Origin: Deltaproteobacteria bacterium UBA2957
GTDB lineage: Bacteria; Myxococcota_A; UBA796
DNA length: 7,032 nt
NCBI GenBank assembly: GCA_002348535.1
Contig: DEBL01000277.1
Span: 1-7,032 of the forward strand
Reading direction: 5' to 3'
Below the pieces are notes generated by a model, which was not told the origin of the DNA, did not search any database, and worked only from the letters and a program-made list of their open reading frames with translations. Below, piece by piece: positions 1-5,536 of this stretch. Each line of letters starts with the position of its first letter. Position 1 is the stretch's first letter. Position numbers and translations under genes: made by a program.

Positions 1-338
1 GCAAGGGTTGCCCCTACGACGCCGGCTGCGAACAGGGAGCTGTGCAAACGAAGCCGAGTTATCCATGCCCCCACGACCGCAACGACAGCGTGGAGCCATG
101 CCAATCCGCACACCGCTCCCCAGAGGCTGGTGGCCGTCAACGACATGATCCAGTACGGCGCCAACAATCCAACACCGTATCCCGGCGCATGCGCTCGCCC
201 ATCGCCTCGCAAAGCAGCCCAGAACGGCCCAATTGAGTCTTGGAGCACCGTGCTCGAACCGATGTTGCGAAGGCGAGCCCACGCGGCGAGCACTAAAGTT
301 CCGCCGAGCAGCACGTAAAGCATCCAACGGCGGATCAT
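1..338 (-). CDS. Multi-pass membrane protein, 5' part only (runs off left edge)
   Basis: The minus strand has an uninterrupted reading frame from a stop at 359-357 to the window edge, and its translation looks like a genuine membrane protein. From the ATG at 338 it begins MIRRWMLYVLLGG, a basic N-terminus followed by a hydrophobic helix (about residues 6-21). Next comes a polar loop (about 22-55) containing D34 and the segment HAPGYG, then a hydrophobic stretch with probably one or two helices (about 56-92), a basic turn TRLRLH, and the start of another helix (from about 101). One helix followed by a large loop with an early Asp recalls GT-C/GT39 glycosyltransferases, but I see no diagnostic motif, so that is only a suggestion. 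The start is uncertain: ATGs at 353, 338 and 323 are all in frame and none has a well-spaced Shine-Dalgarno. A GAGGA lies at 358-354, abutting the first ATG and 15 bases from the second. Other frames across this stretch give low-complexity, non-protein-like translations. The gene is divergent from the FAN1-like gene. Confidence 0.7.
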   Translation of the reverse strand, partial: MIRRWMLYVLLGGTLVLAAWARLRNIGSSTVLQDSIGPFWAALRGDGRAHAPGYGVGLLAPYWIMSLTATSLWGAVCGLAWLHAVVAVVGAWITRLRLHSSLFAAGVVGATL

Positions 339-421
339 TCTTTGATGCAGCATTCCTCATCACAGCACAAACGCCAGAATCTGTCCGCCGGCCCCAACCC
401 AACCGACCTACAGTGAATTGC
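339..421. other. Divergent intergenic region
   Basis: This is the 83-base gap between the minus-strand membrane protein gene and the plus-strand FAN1-like gene if the ATG starts at 338 and 422 are right. It should hold promoters for both directions. I found no convincing -35/-10 pair, operator or hairpin. The plus-strand side (about 371-410) is C-rich and has no Shine-Dalgarno match before 422. Confidence 0.4.
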
Positions 422-2116
422 ATGCAACCCGCTGACCTCGACCACGACTACCCCCTTCAGATTTCTCGGTCTGCGGTGTGTCTTGCGGCGCAACTGGAAG
501 GGCACCTGCTCACATCCGGTGAACAGTCCATACTCTCGCGATGGAACGGCCTCGGCGACGACGACGCCCACGTGTTGGCTCGATTGGTCTGGCGAAAGGT
601 TCAACCAGTTCGGCTGGACACATTTTTCGTGCCTGGTGTTGATGACCTCACCTCATCGCTAAACCGCCTTCTGAGCGACGGCTTTATCGATGGAAATTCC
701 CCCCTGCCGCGAGCCATGAAATTGTCGCGGCTGACGGTTGCCGAGTTCAAAAACCTCGCACACGCGCACGGACTGCCCACCGCTGGAAATCGTGCCGAAC
801 TGATCACAAGGACCCAGCACCTACCCCTCGGCGATGCCGCTCCCGATCTCGTGCGACCCCGACACCTCGGGCTCTTTCGGCGCATGTTTCGAGCGTACAT
901 GCGGTCCCATGATGGCGATTTGTCGGGGGTTGTCCTTTCTCAAATGGGTCGACGGAAGCCAGCGGTATACACGCCCACCGAGGGAGTGGGCCGATTTAGG
1001 AATCGCAAAGGGCTGATTGAGTATGAGCGCGCACTGAGGGCGCGAATGCAGCACATCGATGAAACCGAATGGGACTCCGTGCTCACAACAGCCAGCCAGG
1101 AACTGGATTTTGCCGAAAAACCTCCCGCCCATCGGTGGCGGTTTTCTGCTCGTCGGATGTGGGAAGAACTGGCCGCGCGCTGCCTTCGGCATGCCGAGCG
1201 GGTCGAGCCCGCCGAAGCAGTCTACGAACGCTATTCAGAACACCTGCAAAAGGATTTAGTACAACGCGGCCGTGTCTTGCATCGGGCCGCACTGACCGCT
1301 GGCCGTTCTGGGCGCCCCATCGAAGGGGTTGCGTTGTGCCAAACAGAATGGGCAGGAGACTGCACGGACTTTGCCCAAATTCGTACTGGGAAGAGACTCG
1401 CCAAACAGGGCGATACCGCATGGGACGGACCCAGCCTACCCCCGGCGCCTCCGACGTTCAAAGTAACGACCAGTCTGAGGCCGAATCGTGGACGATGGCA
1501 AGATGGTGACCATTGCTGCTCCGTCGAGCAAGTCGTGATGGAGATTTTAGCAGCCGATGGTTTTGAGGCTTTTCACGTTGAATCAGCTGCGTGGACCACC
1601 CTCTTCGGCCTCCTGTACTCGGAGGCGCTGTTTGCATCGATTCCCGGAATGCTTCCAACGCCACACCTGCGAGGCCCAATCGATCTCGGGACACCCAGTT
1701 TCCTGGAACGCCGGCGCCATATCATCGAAGATATCGAGGCGGATATTCACGGTGGAAACGCATCGCGCCGATTGACCGCGTCTTGGCAGCACTCATTTGG
1801 CCAAGACATCATCGGTGTTCACTGGTCTGCAATGCCACTGGATGCGCTGTGCTGGCTCGCTGATTCCCTGCCATCAGAGACGTTGGTGGCCCTCATGGGA
1901 GCATTTGCAACCAATTGGTGGGATGCAGCACGCGGCTGGCCAGACCTCGTTGTACTCGACCGAACTGGTCCCAAGCCACAGTCTGACTCCGTGAAACTCA
2001 TTGAGGTCAAAGGTCCAACTGATACCCTGCGCGACGCACAGCGGTGGTGGCTAAACGAACTTCTTCGGCTGAAAATTGATGCCAGAGTATGGTCGGTGGT
2101 GCCTCAGGCTGGTTAG
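422..2116 (+). CDS. FAN1-like structure-specific nuclease (VRR-NUC domain)
   Basis: Predicted 564-residue DNA repair nuclease of the Fanconi-associated nuclease 1 family, which cuts 5' flaps and branched DNA and takes part in interstrand crosslink repair. The C-terminal VRR-NUC domain has the PD-(D/E)xK core: P507-D508, then E528-V529-K530, followed by GPTDTLRDAQRWW, typical of the family. An earlier acidic residue (E387, in HVES, followed by TLFGLL) fits the extra conserved glutamate seen in FAN1 proteins. A SAP-like DNA-binding region lies at about 103-132 (LTVAEFKNLAHAHGLP, then NRAEL). The UBZ zinc finger of animal FAN1 is absent, as is usual in bacteria, and the length is close to that of the Pseudomonas protein. 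The frame stays open upstream to a TTG at 233, but that extension would overlap the divergent membrane protein gene and does not look like FAN1 sequence, so I chose ATG 422. No clear Shine-Dalgarno precedes it; GTG 413 is an alternative. BolA follows after 19 bases. Confidence 0.9.
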   Translation: MQPADLDHDYPLQISRSAVCLAAQLEGHLLTSGEQSILSRWNGLGDDDAHVLARLVWRKVQPVRLDTFFVPGVDDLTSSLNRLLSDGFIDGNSPLPRAMKLSRLTVAEFKNLAHAHGLPTAGNRAELITRTQHLPLGDAAPDLVRPRHLGLFRRMFRAYMRSHDGDLSGVVLSQMGRRKPAVYTPTEGVGRFRNRKGLIEYERALRARMQHIDETEWDSVLTTASQELDFAEKPPAHRWRFSARRMWEELAARCLRHAERVEPAEAVYERYSEHLQKDLVQRGRVLHRAALTAGRSGRPIEGVALCQTEWAGDCTDFAQIRTGKRLAKQGDTAWDGPSLPPAPPTFKVTTSLRPNRGRWQDGDHCCSVEQVVMEILAADGFEAFHVESAAWTTLFGLLYSEALFASIPGMLPTPHLRGPIDLGTPSFLERRRHIIEDIEADIHGGNASRRLTASWQHSFGQDIIGVHWSAMPLDALCWLADSLPSETLVALMGAFATNWWDAARGWPDLVVLDRTGPKPQSDSVKLIEVKGPTDTLRDAQRWWLNELLRLKIDARVWSVVPQAG

Positions 2117-2135
2117 CCATTCCACTGGAGGGAGC

Positions 2136-2366
2136 ATGTCCATCGAAGAAGAAGTGAAAGCCGCAATCGAGCAAGCCATCGAGGGATCCGTCGCCACCGT
2201 CAGCGGTGGGGGTGGGCACTTTGAGATCGAAGTGGTCTCGGAGATCTTCGCCGGCAAGCGGATCCTCGAACAGCAACGATTGGTGTACAGCGCCATCGCC
2301 CATCTTATGGCGGGTGACGCAGCACCGGTCCATGCCGTCGATCGCATGGTCTGCCGCACGTCCTGA
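2136..2366 (+). CDS. BolA family protein
   Basis: A 76-residue BolA-family protein. Members of this family pair with monothiol glutaredoxins to bind or hand on [2Fe-2S] clusters, and some act as DNA-binding regulators. The whole short alpha-beta fold is recognisable: an N-terminal helix (SIEEEVKAAIEQAIEG), a glycine loop GGGG-H28-F, the strand IEVVSEIF, G40-K41, the helix with the family signature QQRLVYSAI (46-54), and the C-terminal V-H66-A segment whose His is the invariant cluster ligand. H28 sits where IbaG/BolA proteins vary their second ligand. ATG 2136 is preceded by GGAGGGAG (2127-2134), an excellent ribosome-binding site, whereas an in-frame ATG at 2076 lies inside the FAN1 gene, so 2136 is preferred. 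It probably shares a transcript with the FAN1-like gene and ends at a strong terminator. No glutaredoxin gene is in the window. It could equally be called IbaG-like; I cannot separate the subfamilies from sequence alone. Confidence 0.92.
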   Translation: MSIEEEVKAAIEQAIEGSVATVSGGGGHFEIEVVSEIFAGKRILEQQRLVYSAIAHLMAGDAAPVHAVDRMVCRTS

Positions 2367-2380
2367 AACGCTTCCACACG

Positions 2381-2413
2381 AAAATGCCGCCCCATTACGG
2401 GCGGCATTTTTTT
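2381..2413. terminator. Bidirectional intrinsic terminator
   Basis: A perfect 12-bp inverted repeat, AAAATGCCGCCC (2381-2392) and GGGCGGCATTTT (2399-2410), encloses a 6-base loop and runs into seven consecutive T on the plus strand (2407-2413). Read the other way, the four A at 2381-2384 give a shorter U-tract. It lies between the convergent ends of bolA (2366) and the lipoprotein gene (2429), 15-16 bases past each stop, so it can end transcription from both sides. It should be stronger in the plus direction. Confidence 0.92.
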
Positions 2414-2428
2414 GATGCACTGCTCCCG

Positions 2429-3877
2429 TTATTCGAGAACTGTCCCCGTGCAGAATGTGGCGTTCGTACCAGGGGTTCCAAGGTCGGATGTGTCCGTGAT
2501 GCTCGCCGATGCTGCGCACCATGCATCCGCCGAATCGTTCGCGGTGGCGGCGCCCTCACCGCTATGGCTTCCACTGAGTTCCATGGCAACTCCAGCGCTG
2601 TATGGCCACGAGTCATCGTACTCGACCGAATCAATCACCACGTCCCCAAAGCTCAGTGTGATGGTGTCGGCATCATTGTTGAGGCTTACAGCCTTCCGAT
2701 AGTCGGCAGATGCTGCACCCGCTTCTGTGATGGCTGACCCGTAGGGCGTCCCATCGGTGCTCCGGCGCGTCAACACAGCAACACCACCTGCGGCGACCAC
2801 GGTGTTGGCTTCTACATAAGCAACATGGTCGGAAGCATCGCTGAGCATCAGGCAGTTCAAGTCCACAGAACCGCCCGTGGTGTTCATGACTTCGATGTAT
2901 TCACCGACGTAGTCGCTGGTAAATGAAGGATCAACCATCAACTCAGTGACGGCGAGGTCTCCGCTCCCGAGGTCACCGATGCACTTGTCCGCTTCGCAGC
3001 TTCCACATGTATCGGCATACCCCACAAGGTCTGCCGCTGACCGAGGTTGAACTTTGTATACGCCCTCTTGGAAGTACACGACACCGATGATGTTCTCGAA
3101 GGTGTCCCCCATGCGGACATATTCGAGATCGATGAACATGTTTCCGACATAGGCTCCACCATCGACTCCGAACGAACCCGACCCGTATGGACTGGTGACC
3201 GTCGTTGCATCGAACCGCACAAGCACTCCTTCGTACGCTTCAGCAAGGCTGGGGTCGGTCAACGTAGCCCCACCAACAAGCGTTGCTGGAGGCAACTCTG
3301 TAATGCCCCGAAAGACGACGGCGTCTGCTGAACCAATGGAAAGTTGGGTCTGAGTCTCGGTGTCCGGGAGGGCCTCTTCGACCCCACCGCCAGTGTCTTC
3401 TTCCGCATCCCCGATGGACGGTGCATACTCACCAACAACACCGGTAATGGAAATGCGCTGTCCGGGCTCAACCGCAAGACCTTCAACAAATGGAGCGTAC
3501 ACCCACAGGCCACTGTTGGGGCCTCCGGTTGCGTCACCGATGAAGAATCCTGTATTGCCCGCTGAGATGGGTGAGGTCACCACCACGTTATCCAGTGTCA
3601 CTGTCTCGCCCGTCGTGATGACATGGGTTTGAACATCTGAGACGGTTGGTCCGGTCGTCCCGCCGGTATCGTCCGCGTCAGCATCCGCATCCGCATCCGC
3701 GTCGGCATCTGAATCTGAATCGGCATCCGCGTCTGCGTCTGCGTCCGCATCGGCGTCGGCTTCGGGGTTGGCCGTGTCTTCGTCCACGGTGGCGTTGGTA
3801 TCAGATGGGTCTTTTGGGTCGCACCCAAGAACACCCACGGTCAACAGGAAGGCGGCGATATTCGGTCGAAATTGCAT
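2429..3877 (-). CDS. Lipoprotein with Asp-Ala stretch, OB-like regions and lamin-tail domain
   Basis: Predicted 482-residue exported lipoprotein. The N-terminus has a type II signal peptide: MQFR, a hydrophobic core, then VLG-C19, a good lipobox. Residues 20-39 are acidic and polar. Residues 40-70 are 15 dipeptides (seven Ala-Asp, two Ser-Asp, six Ala-Asp) plus an Asp, probably an extended spacer holding the rest off the membrane. Two beta-rich segments (about 78-150, with GFFIGD and ISITGVVGEY, and 205-285, with YEGVLVRF, IIGVVYF and KVQPR) resemble OB-fold domains of extracellular proteins. A Cys cluster (C291, C294, C299) comes next. Residues about 305-470 match a lamin-tail domain (VTELMVDP, GEYIEVMNTTG, VDLNCLMLSD, VSLNNDADTITL, DSVEYDDSWP, ending in LGTPGTNA). 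Such domains in bacteria occur in secreted proteins and nucleases; no catalytic domain is visible here. ATG 3877 is preceded by GGAG (3886-3883) with a 5-base gap. Role unknown, presumably envelope or surface. Confidence 0.85.
   Translation of the reverse strand: MQFRPNIAAFLLTVGVLGCDPKDPSDTNATVDEDTANPEADADADADADADADSDSDADADADADADADDTGGTTGPTVSDVQTHVITTGETVTLDNVVVTSPISAGNTGFFIGDATGGPNSGLWVYAPFVEGLAVEPGQRISITGVVGEYAPSIGDAEEDTGGGVEEALPDTETQTQLSIGSADAVVFRGITELPPATLVGGATLTDPSLAEAYEGVLVRFDATTVTSPYGSGSFGVDGGAYVGNMFIDLEYVRMGDTFENIIGVVYFQEGVYKVQPRSAADLVGYADTCGSCEADKCIGDLGSGDLAVTELMVDPSFTSDYVGEYIEVMNTTGGSVDLNCLMLSDASDHVAYVEANTVVAAGGVAVLTRRSTDGTPYGSAITEAGAASADYRKAVSLNNDADTITLSFGDVVIDSVEYDDSWPYSAGVAMELSGSHSGEGAATANDSADAWCAASASITDTSDLGTPGTNATFCTGTVLE
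3668..3760 (-). repeat. Hexanucleotide-type repeat encoding an Asp-Ala/Asp-Ser stretch
   Basis: Fifteen imperfect six-base units of the form GCN-GAY (two are TCA-GAT), followed by one extra GAT, within the lipoprotein gene. The synonymous positions vary from unit to unit (GCC, GCG, GCA, GCT; GAC, GAT). The DNA repeat is therefore degraded while the dipeptide pattern is kept, which points to selection on the protein. The plus strand reads as runs of GCATCC/GCGTCC-like units. It encodes lipoprotein residues 40-70, immediately after the acidic N-terminal region. Confidence 0.95.
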
Positions 3878-3886
3878 GTTGTCTCC

Positions 3887-3903
3887 AATGCTGCAGCATT
3901 AAA
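3887..3903 (-). promoter_or_regulatory. Perfect 14-bp palindrome overlapping a possible -10 element
   Basis: AATGCTGCAGCATT (3887-3900) is a perfect palindrome just upstream of the lipoprotein Shine-Dalgarno (3886-3883). On the minus strand TTTAAT (3903-3898) overlaps its edge and could serve as a -10 element, with transcription then starting near 3891. I see no good -35. A dyad over the start point of a gene in a divergent region fits an operator, but the binding protein is unknown and the promoter call is weak. Confidence 0.4.
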
Positions 3904-3982
3904 ATCTTCACAGATGGCGAGATGCAGTGTGTCGCGCATCCATCGCCGGTGCGCCGGGTTAATCGATTTTTGGAGATTGTCC
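3904..3982. other. Rest of the divergent region before the dehydrogenase gene
   Basis: This noncoding stretch should hold the promoter of the plus-strand dehydrogenase gene. A GTTAAT at 3958-3963 is a possible -10 but has no matching -35. GGAG at 3972-3975 is that gene's ribosome-binding site. The dehydrogenase frame is open back to an ATG at 3872, but the translation of that part does not look like protein of this family. Confidence 0.4.
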
Positions 3983-4771
3983 ATGTCCGAAGCCTATTCG
4001 AGTGTGTTGATTACCGGTGCTTCGGGTGGAATTGGCGCGGCACTCGCGCAGGCTATCGCTGCTTTCGATCCGGACCGAATGGTCCTTGTCGGCCGTCGTG
4101 CAGAGCCCATGCACACCTTAGCCGCTCAGCTCGACTGCCCTACCGAAATTTGCATCGCAGATATCGCGACGGACTCCGGCCGCGCCGGCGTTCTCGATCA
4201 GATGCATGGCATCGATCTGCTCGTAAACTGCGCGGGATTTGGGTCATTCGGTCCCTTTGATTCAGCGGACCCTGACCAGCAACGGCGAATGGTCGAGGTC
4301 AACTGTGTGGCCCCTATTGTGTTCACGCGGGCGGCCCTTCCATTGATGCGAAAAGCCGGCCGGGGATGCATCGTCAATGTTGCCTCCGGTATGGGGTACC
4401 AACCCATGCCCTTTATGAGCACCTATGCAGCGTCAAAGGCCTTTTTGCTTCACTGGAGCGAGGGTATCACCGAAGAACTTCGCGGTACCGGCGTTCGAGT
4501 CGTTACCGTCTGTCCAGGAACAGTACACACTGGCTTTGGCGCCGCAGGCAACATCCCCCTCTCGGAGATGGCGGGGGTTCCCCTCGTCACTGTTTCGCTC
4601 GATGCGGTGATTGCCAGCACCATGGCAGCGATCCAAGGTCGATCCGACGTGACGCGCCCCGGCCTCGGAAACTGGGTCGGCACGGCTGTTGGCCGACTGG
4701 CGCCGCGATGGTTGGTGCGCCGTGTGCTCGGCTGGGCGATGGGCCGCGATTACCGCAAGCTTAGCGGTTGA
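3983..4771 (+). CDS. SDR family NAD(P)-dependent oxidoreductase
   Basis: A 262-residue classical short-chain dehydrogenase/reductase, expected to be cytosolic. The Rossmann nucleotide-binding motif T11-G-A-S-G-G-I-G18 starts the fold. G37-R38-R39 after the second strand favours NADP(H) over NAD(H), since basic residues there bind the 2'-phosphate. D60 is the usual AD motif, N82-C-A-G85 the NNAG-type motif, and the catalytic tetrad is N107, S135, Y148 and K152 (Y-A-A-S-K). P-G after the sixth strand (VCPGTVHTGF) completes the signature. Length is normal. The region after the YxxxK motif, LLHWSEGITEEL, resembles the DltE/YqjQ-like branch, whose members often have unproven substrates, so I assign no substrate. 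ATG 3983 has GGAG at 3972-3975 with a 7-base gap, and translation upstream of it lacks family similarity. The 3' end overlaps the convergent neighbour by 11 bases, with no terminator visible between them. Confidence 0.93.
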   Translation: MSEAYSSVLITGASGGIGAALAQAIAAFDPDRMVLVGRRAEPMHTLAAQLDCPTEICIADIATDSGRAGVLDQMHGIDLLVNCAGFGSFGPFDSADPDQQRRMVEVNCVAPIVFTRAALPLMRKAGRGCIVNVASGMGYQPMPFMSTYAASKAFLLHWSEGITEELRGTGVRVVTVCPGTVHTGFGAAGNIPLSEMAGVPLVTVSLDAVIASTMAAIQGRSDVTRPGLGNWVGTAVGRLAPRWLVRRVLGWAMGRDYRKLSG

Positions 4772-5453
4772 TCAGCCACCGTCCAACAGTTGTTCGGAGC
4801 TTGCCATCTCGGCCCATGGCGCGCAAAACTGAACGAACCTCGCGGTCGGTGATGTCGTCCCAAGGCGCCTTGTGACGAGCTGCACCGACCAAGAGTGACT
4901 CCTTCAAGCCTGTCTCGTAGTTCTGCAATCGACTCATCACGAAATCCCCGATCCACTCTCGCCGTTCCGTGTCGTTCTGTTTTTTCACCGCAGCTGCCGA
5001 CTTCTTCGGCTTCACGGCTTTGGTTCGGCTGGCAGCCGCCTCGGCAGCCACACTGGCTGATTCGCTGACTTCAAACGGGTCCGCCGCGGTGCCATCGACA
5101 TGCTTGTGGAGCTTCGACGAGACCTCGCTATCCGGAGCGGCCGTCGCAACCGCAGAACGGAACGTCTCGGGAACTGCTGCGGCGTCCACATCGAGCAACA
5201 GCGAAACGTATGCTTCGAGATCCGCCATATCGCCCATCTCGCGGCCTGCTCGGCCCACAAACGCAGACAAATCAGCAGCCAGTTGCTCAGGCACTTGGTC
5301 GGACACTTCAGCAAGGGCGAACAGCGCGCACACAGTCTCTGGATTGATCTGATTGACCGGCAGACCCAGTACGTCTTGCGTCAGCACTTGAATGGTCGCC
5401 ACGTCGGCGCCACGAAGCCCCTCAACAGAAACGCGTTTTATTTGTTCGCTCAT
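4761..5453 (-). CDS. Hypothetical protein with basic Ala/Lys linker and helical C-terminal domain
   Basis: A 230-residue soluble protein that I do not recognise. It has three parts. Residues 1-100 are mostly helical and acidic (for example VPEQLAADLSAFVGRAG and DLEAYVSLLLDVD). Residues about 101-160 are low-complexity, first Ala/Ser/Glu-rich, then a basic run of Ala, Lys and Pro (SRTKAVKPKKSAAAVKK) like the tails of bacterial histone-H1-like proteins. Residues 163-230 are a compact, Trp/Arg-rich helical domain (RREWIGDFVMSRL, then DITDREVRSVLRAMG, then KLRTTVGRWLI), whose order of helices and final strand-like segment could be a winged helix. DNA binding is therefore a guess from composition. 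There is no signal peptide or membrane helix. ATG 5453 is supported by GGAGGT ending six bases before it; the frame extends to an ATG at 5525 that lacks such a site and would run through the intergenic inverted repeat. Its stop overlaps the dehydrogenase gene. It is divergent from the cobalamin adenosyltransferase gene. Confidence 0.8.
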   Translation of the reverse strand: MSEQIKRVSVEGLRGADVATIQVLTQDVLGLPVNQINPETVCALFALAEVSDQVPEQLAADLSAFVGRAGREMGDMADLEAYVSLLLDVDAAAVPETFRSAVATAAPDSEVSSKLHKHVDGTAADPFEVSESASVAAEAAASRTKAVKPKKSAAAVKKQNDTERREWIGDFVMSRLQNYETGLKESLLVGAARHKAPWDDITDREVRSVLRAMGRDGKLRTTVGRWLINR

Positions 5454-5478
5454 GTTATTACCTCCAACGGCATGCCGG

Positions 5479-5497
5479 TGTGTGAACCTATCACACA
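5479..5497. promoter_or_regulatory. Perfect inverted repeat TGTGTGA-N5-TCACACA, possible operator
   Basis: Seven-base perfect arms (5479-5485 and 5491-5497) flank a 5-base spacer, ACCTA, in the 83-base gap between two divergent genes. The inner TGTGA and TCACA half-sites match those recognised by CRP/FNR-family activators, but those sites normally have a 6-base spacer, so this is either a variant or another regulator's site. A TAGAAT hexamer at 5517-5522 is a fair -10 for the adenosyltransferase gene. If it is used, the start would be near 5529 and the dyad would be centred about 41 bases upstream, the usual class II activator position. The resulting leader would be very short, which counts against it. 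Confidence 0.5.
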
Positions 5498-5536
5498 TGG
5501 GCGCCATCAGCAGACTTAGAATCACCGGGGGGCCAA

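Noticed and set aside
3..236. Plus-strand frame beginning KGCPYDAGCEQ, faintly like a radical SAM cysteine motif
   Set aside because: Only a few residues match, the rest is low-complexity Ser/Arg/Pro sequence, and it lies opposite the better membrane protein frame.
233..421. In-frame TTG-started extension of the FAN1-like gene
   Set aside because: It overlaps the more convincing minus-strand membrane protein frame, has no ribosome-binding site, and does not resemble the N-terminus of FAN1 proteins.
2007..2522. 171-codon minus-strand frame covering the nuclease end, bolA and the terminator
   Set aside because: It runs through two well-identified plus-strand genes and the terminator hairpin, and its translation shows no domain.
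3646..4260. Long plus-strand frame opposite the lipoprotein start, rich in Arg, Pro and His
   Set aside because: Its composition is the reverse-strand reading of the Asp-Ala repeat and a shifted reading of the dehydrogenase gene; it matches no protein pattern.
5468..5477. 10-bp palindrome CGGCATGCCG beside the TGTGTGA dyad
   Set aside because: A short GC-rich palindrome is common by chance in such DNA, and it lies close to the ribosome-binding site of the 4761-5453 gene without promoter context.
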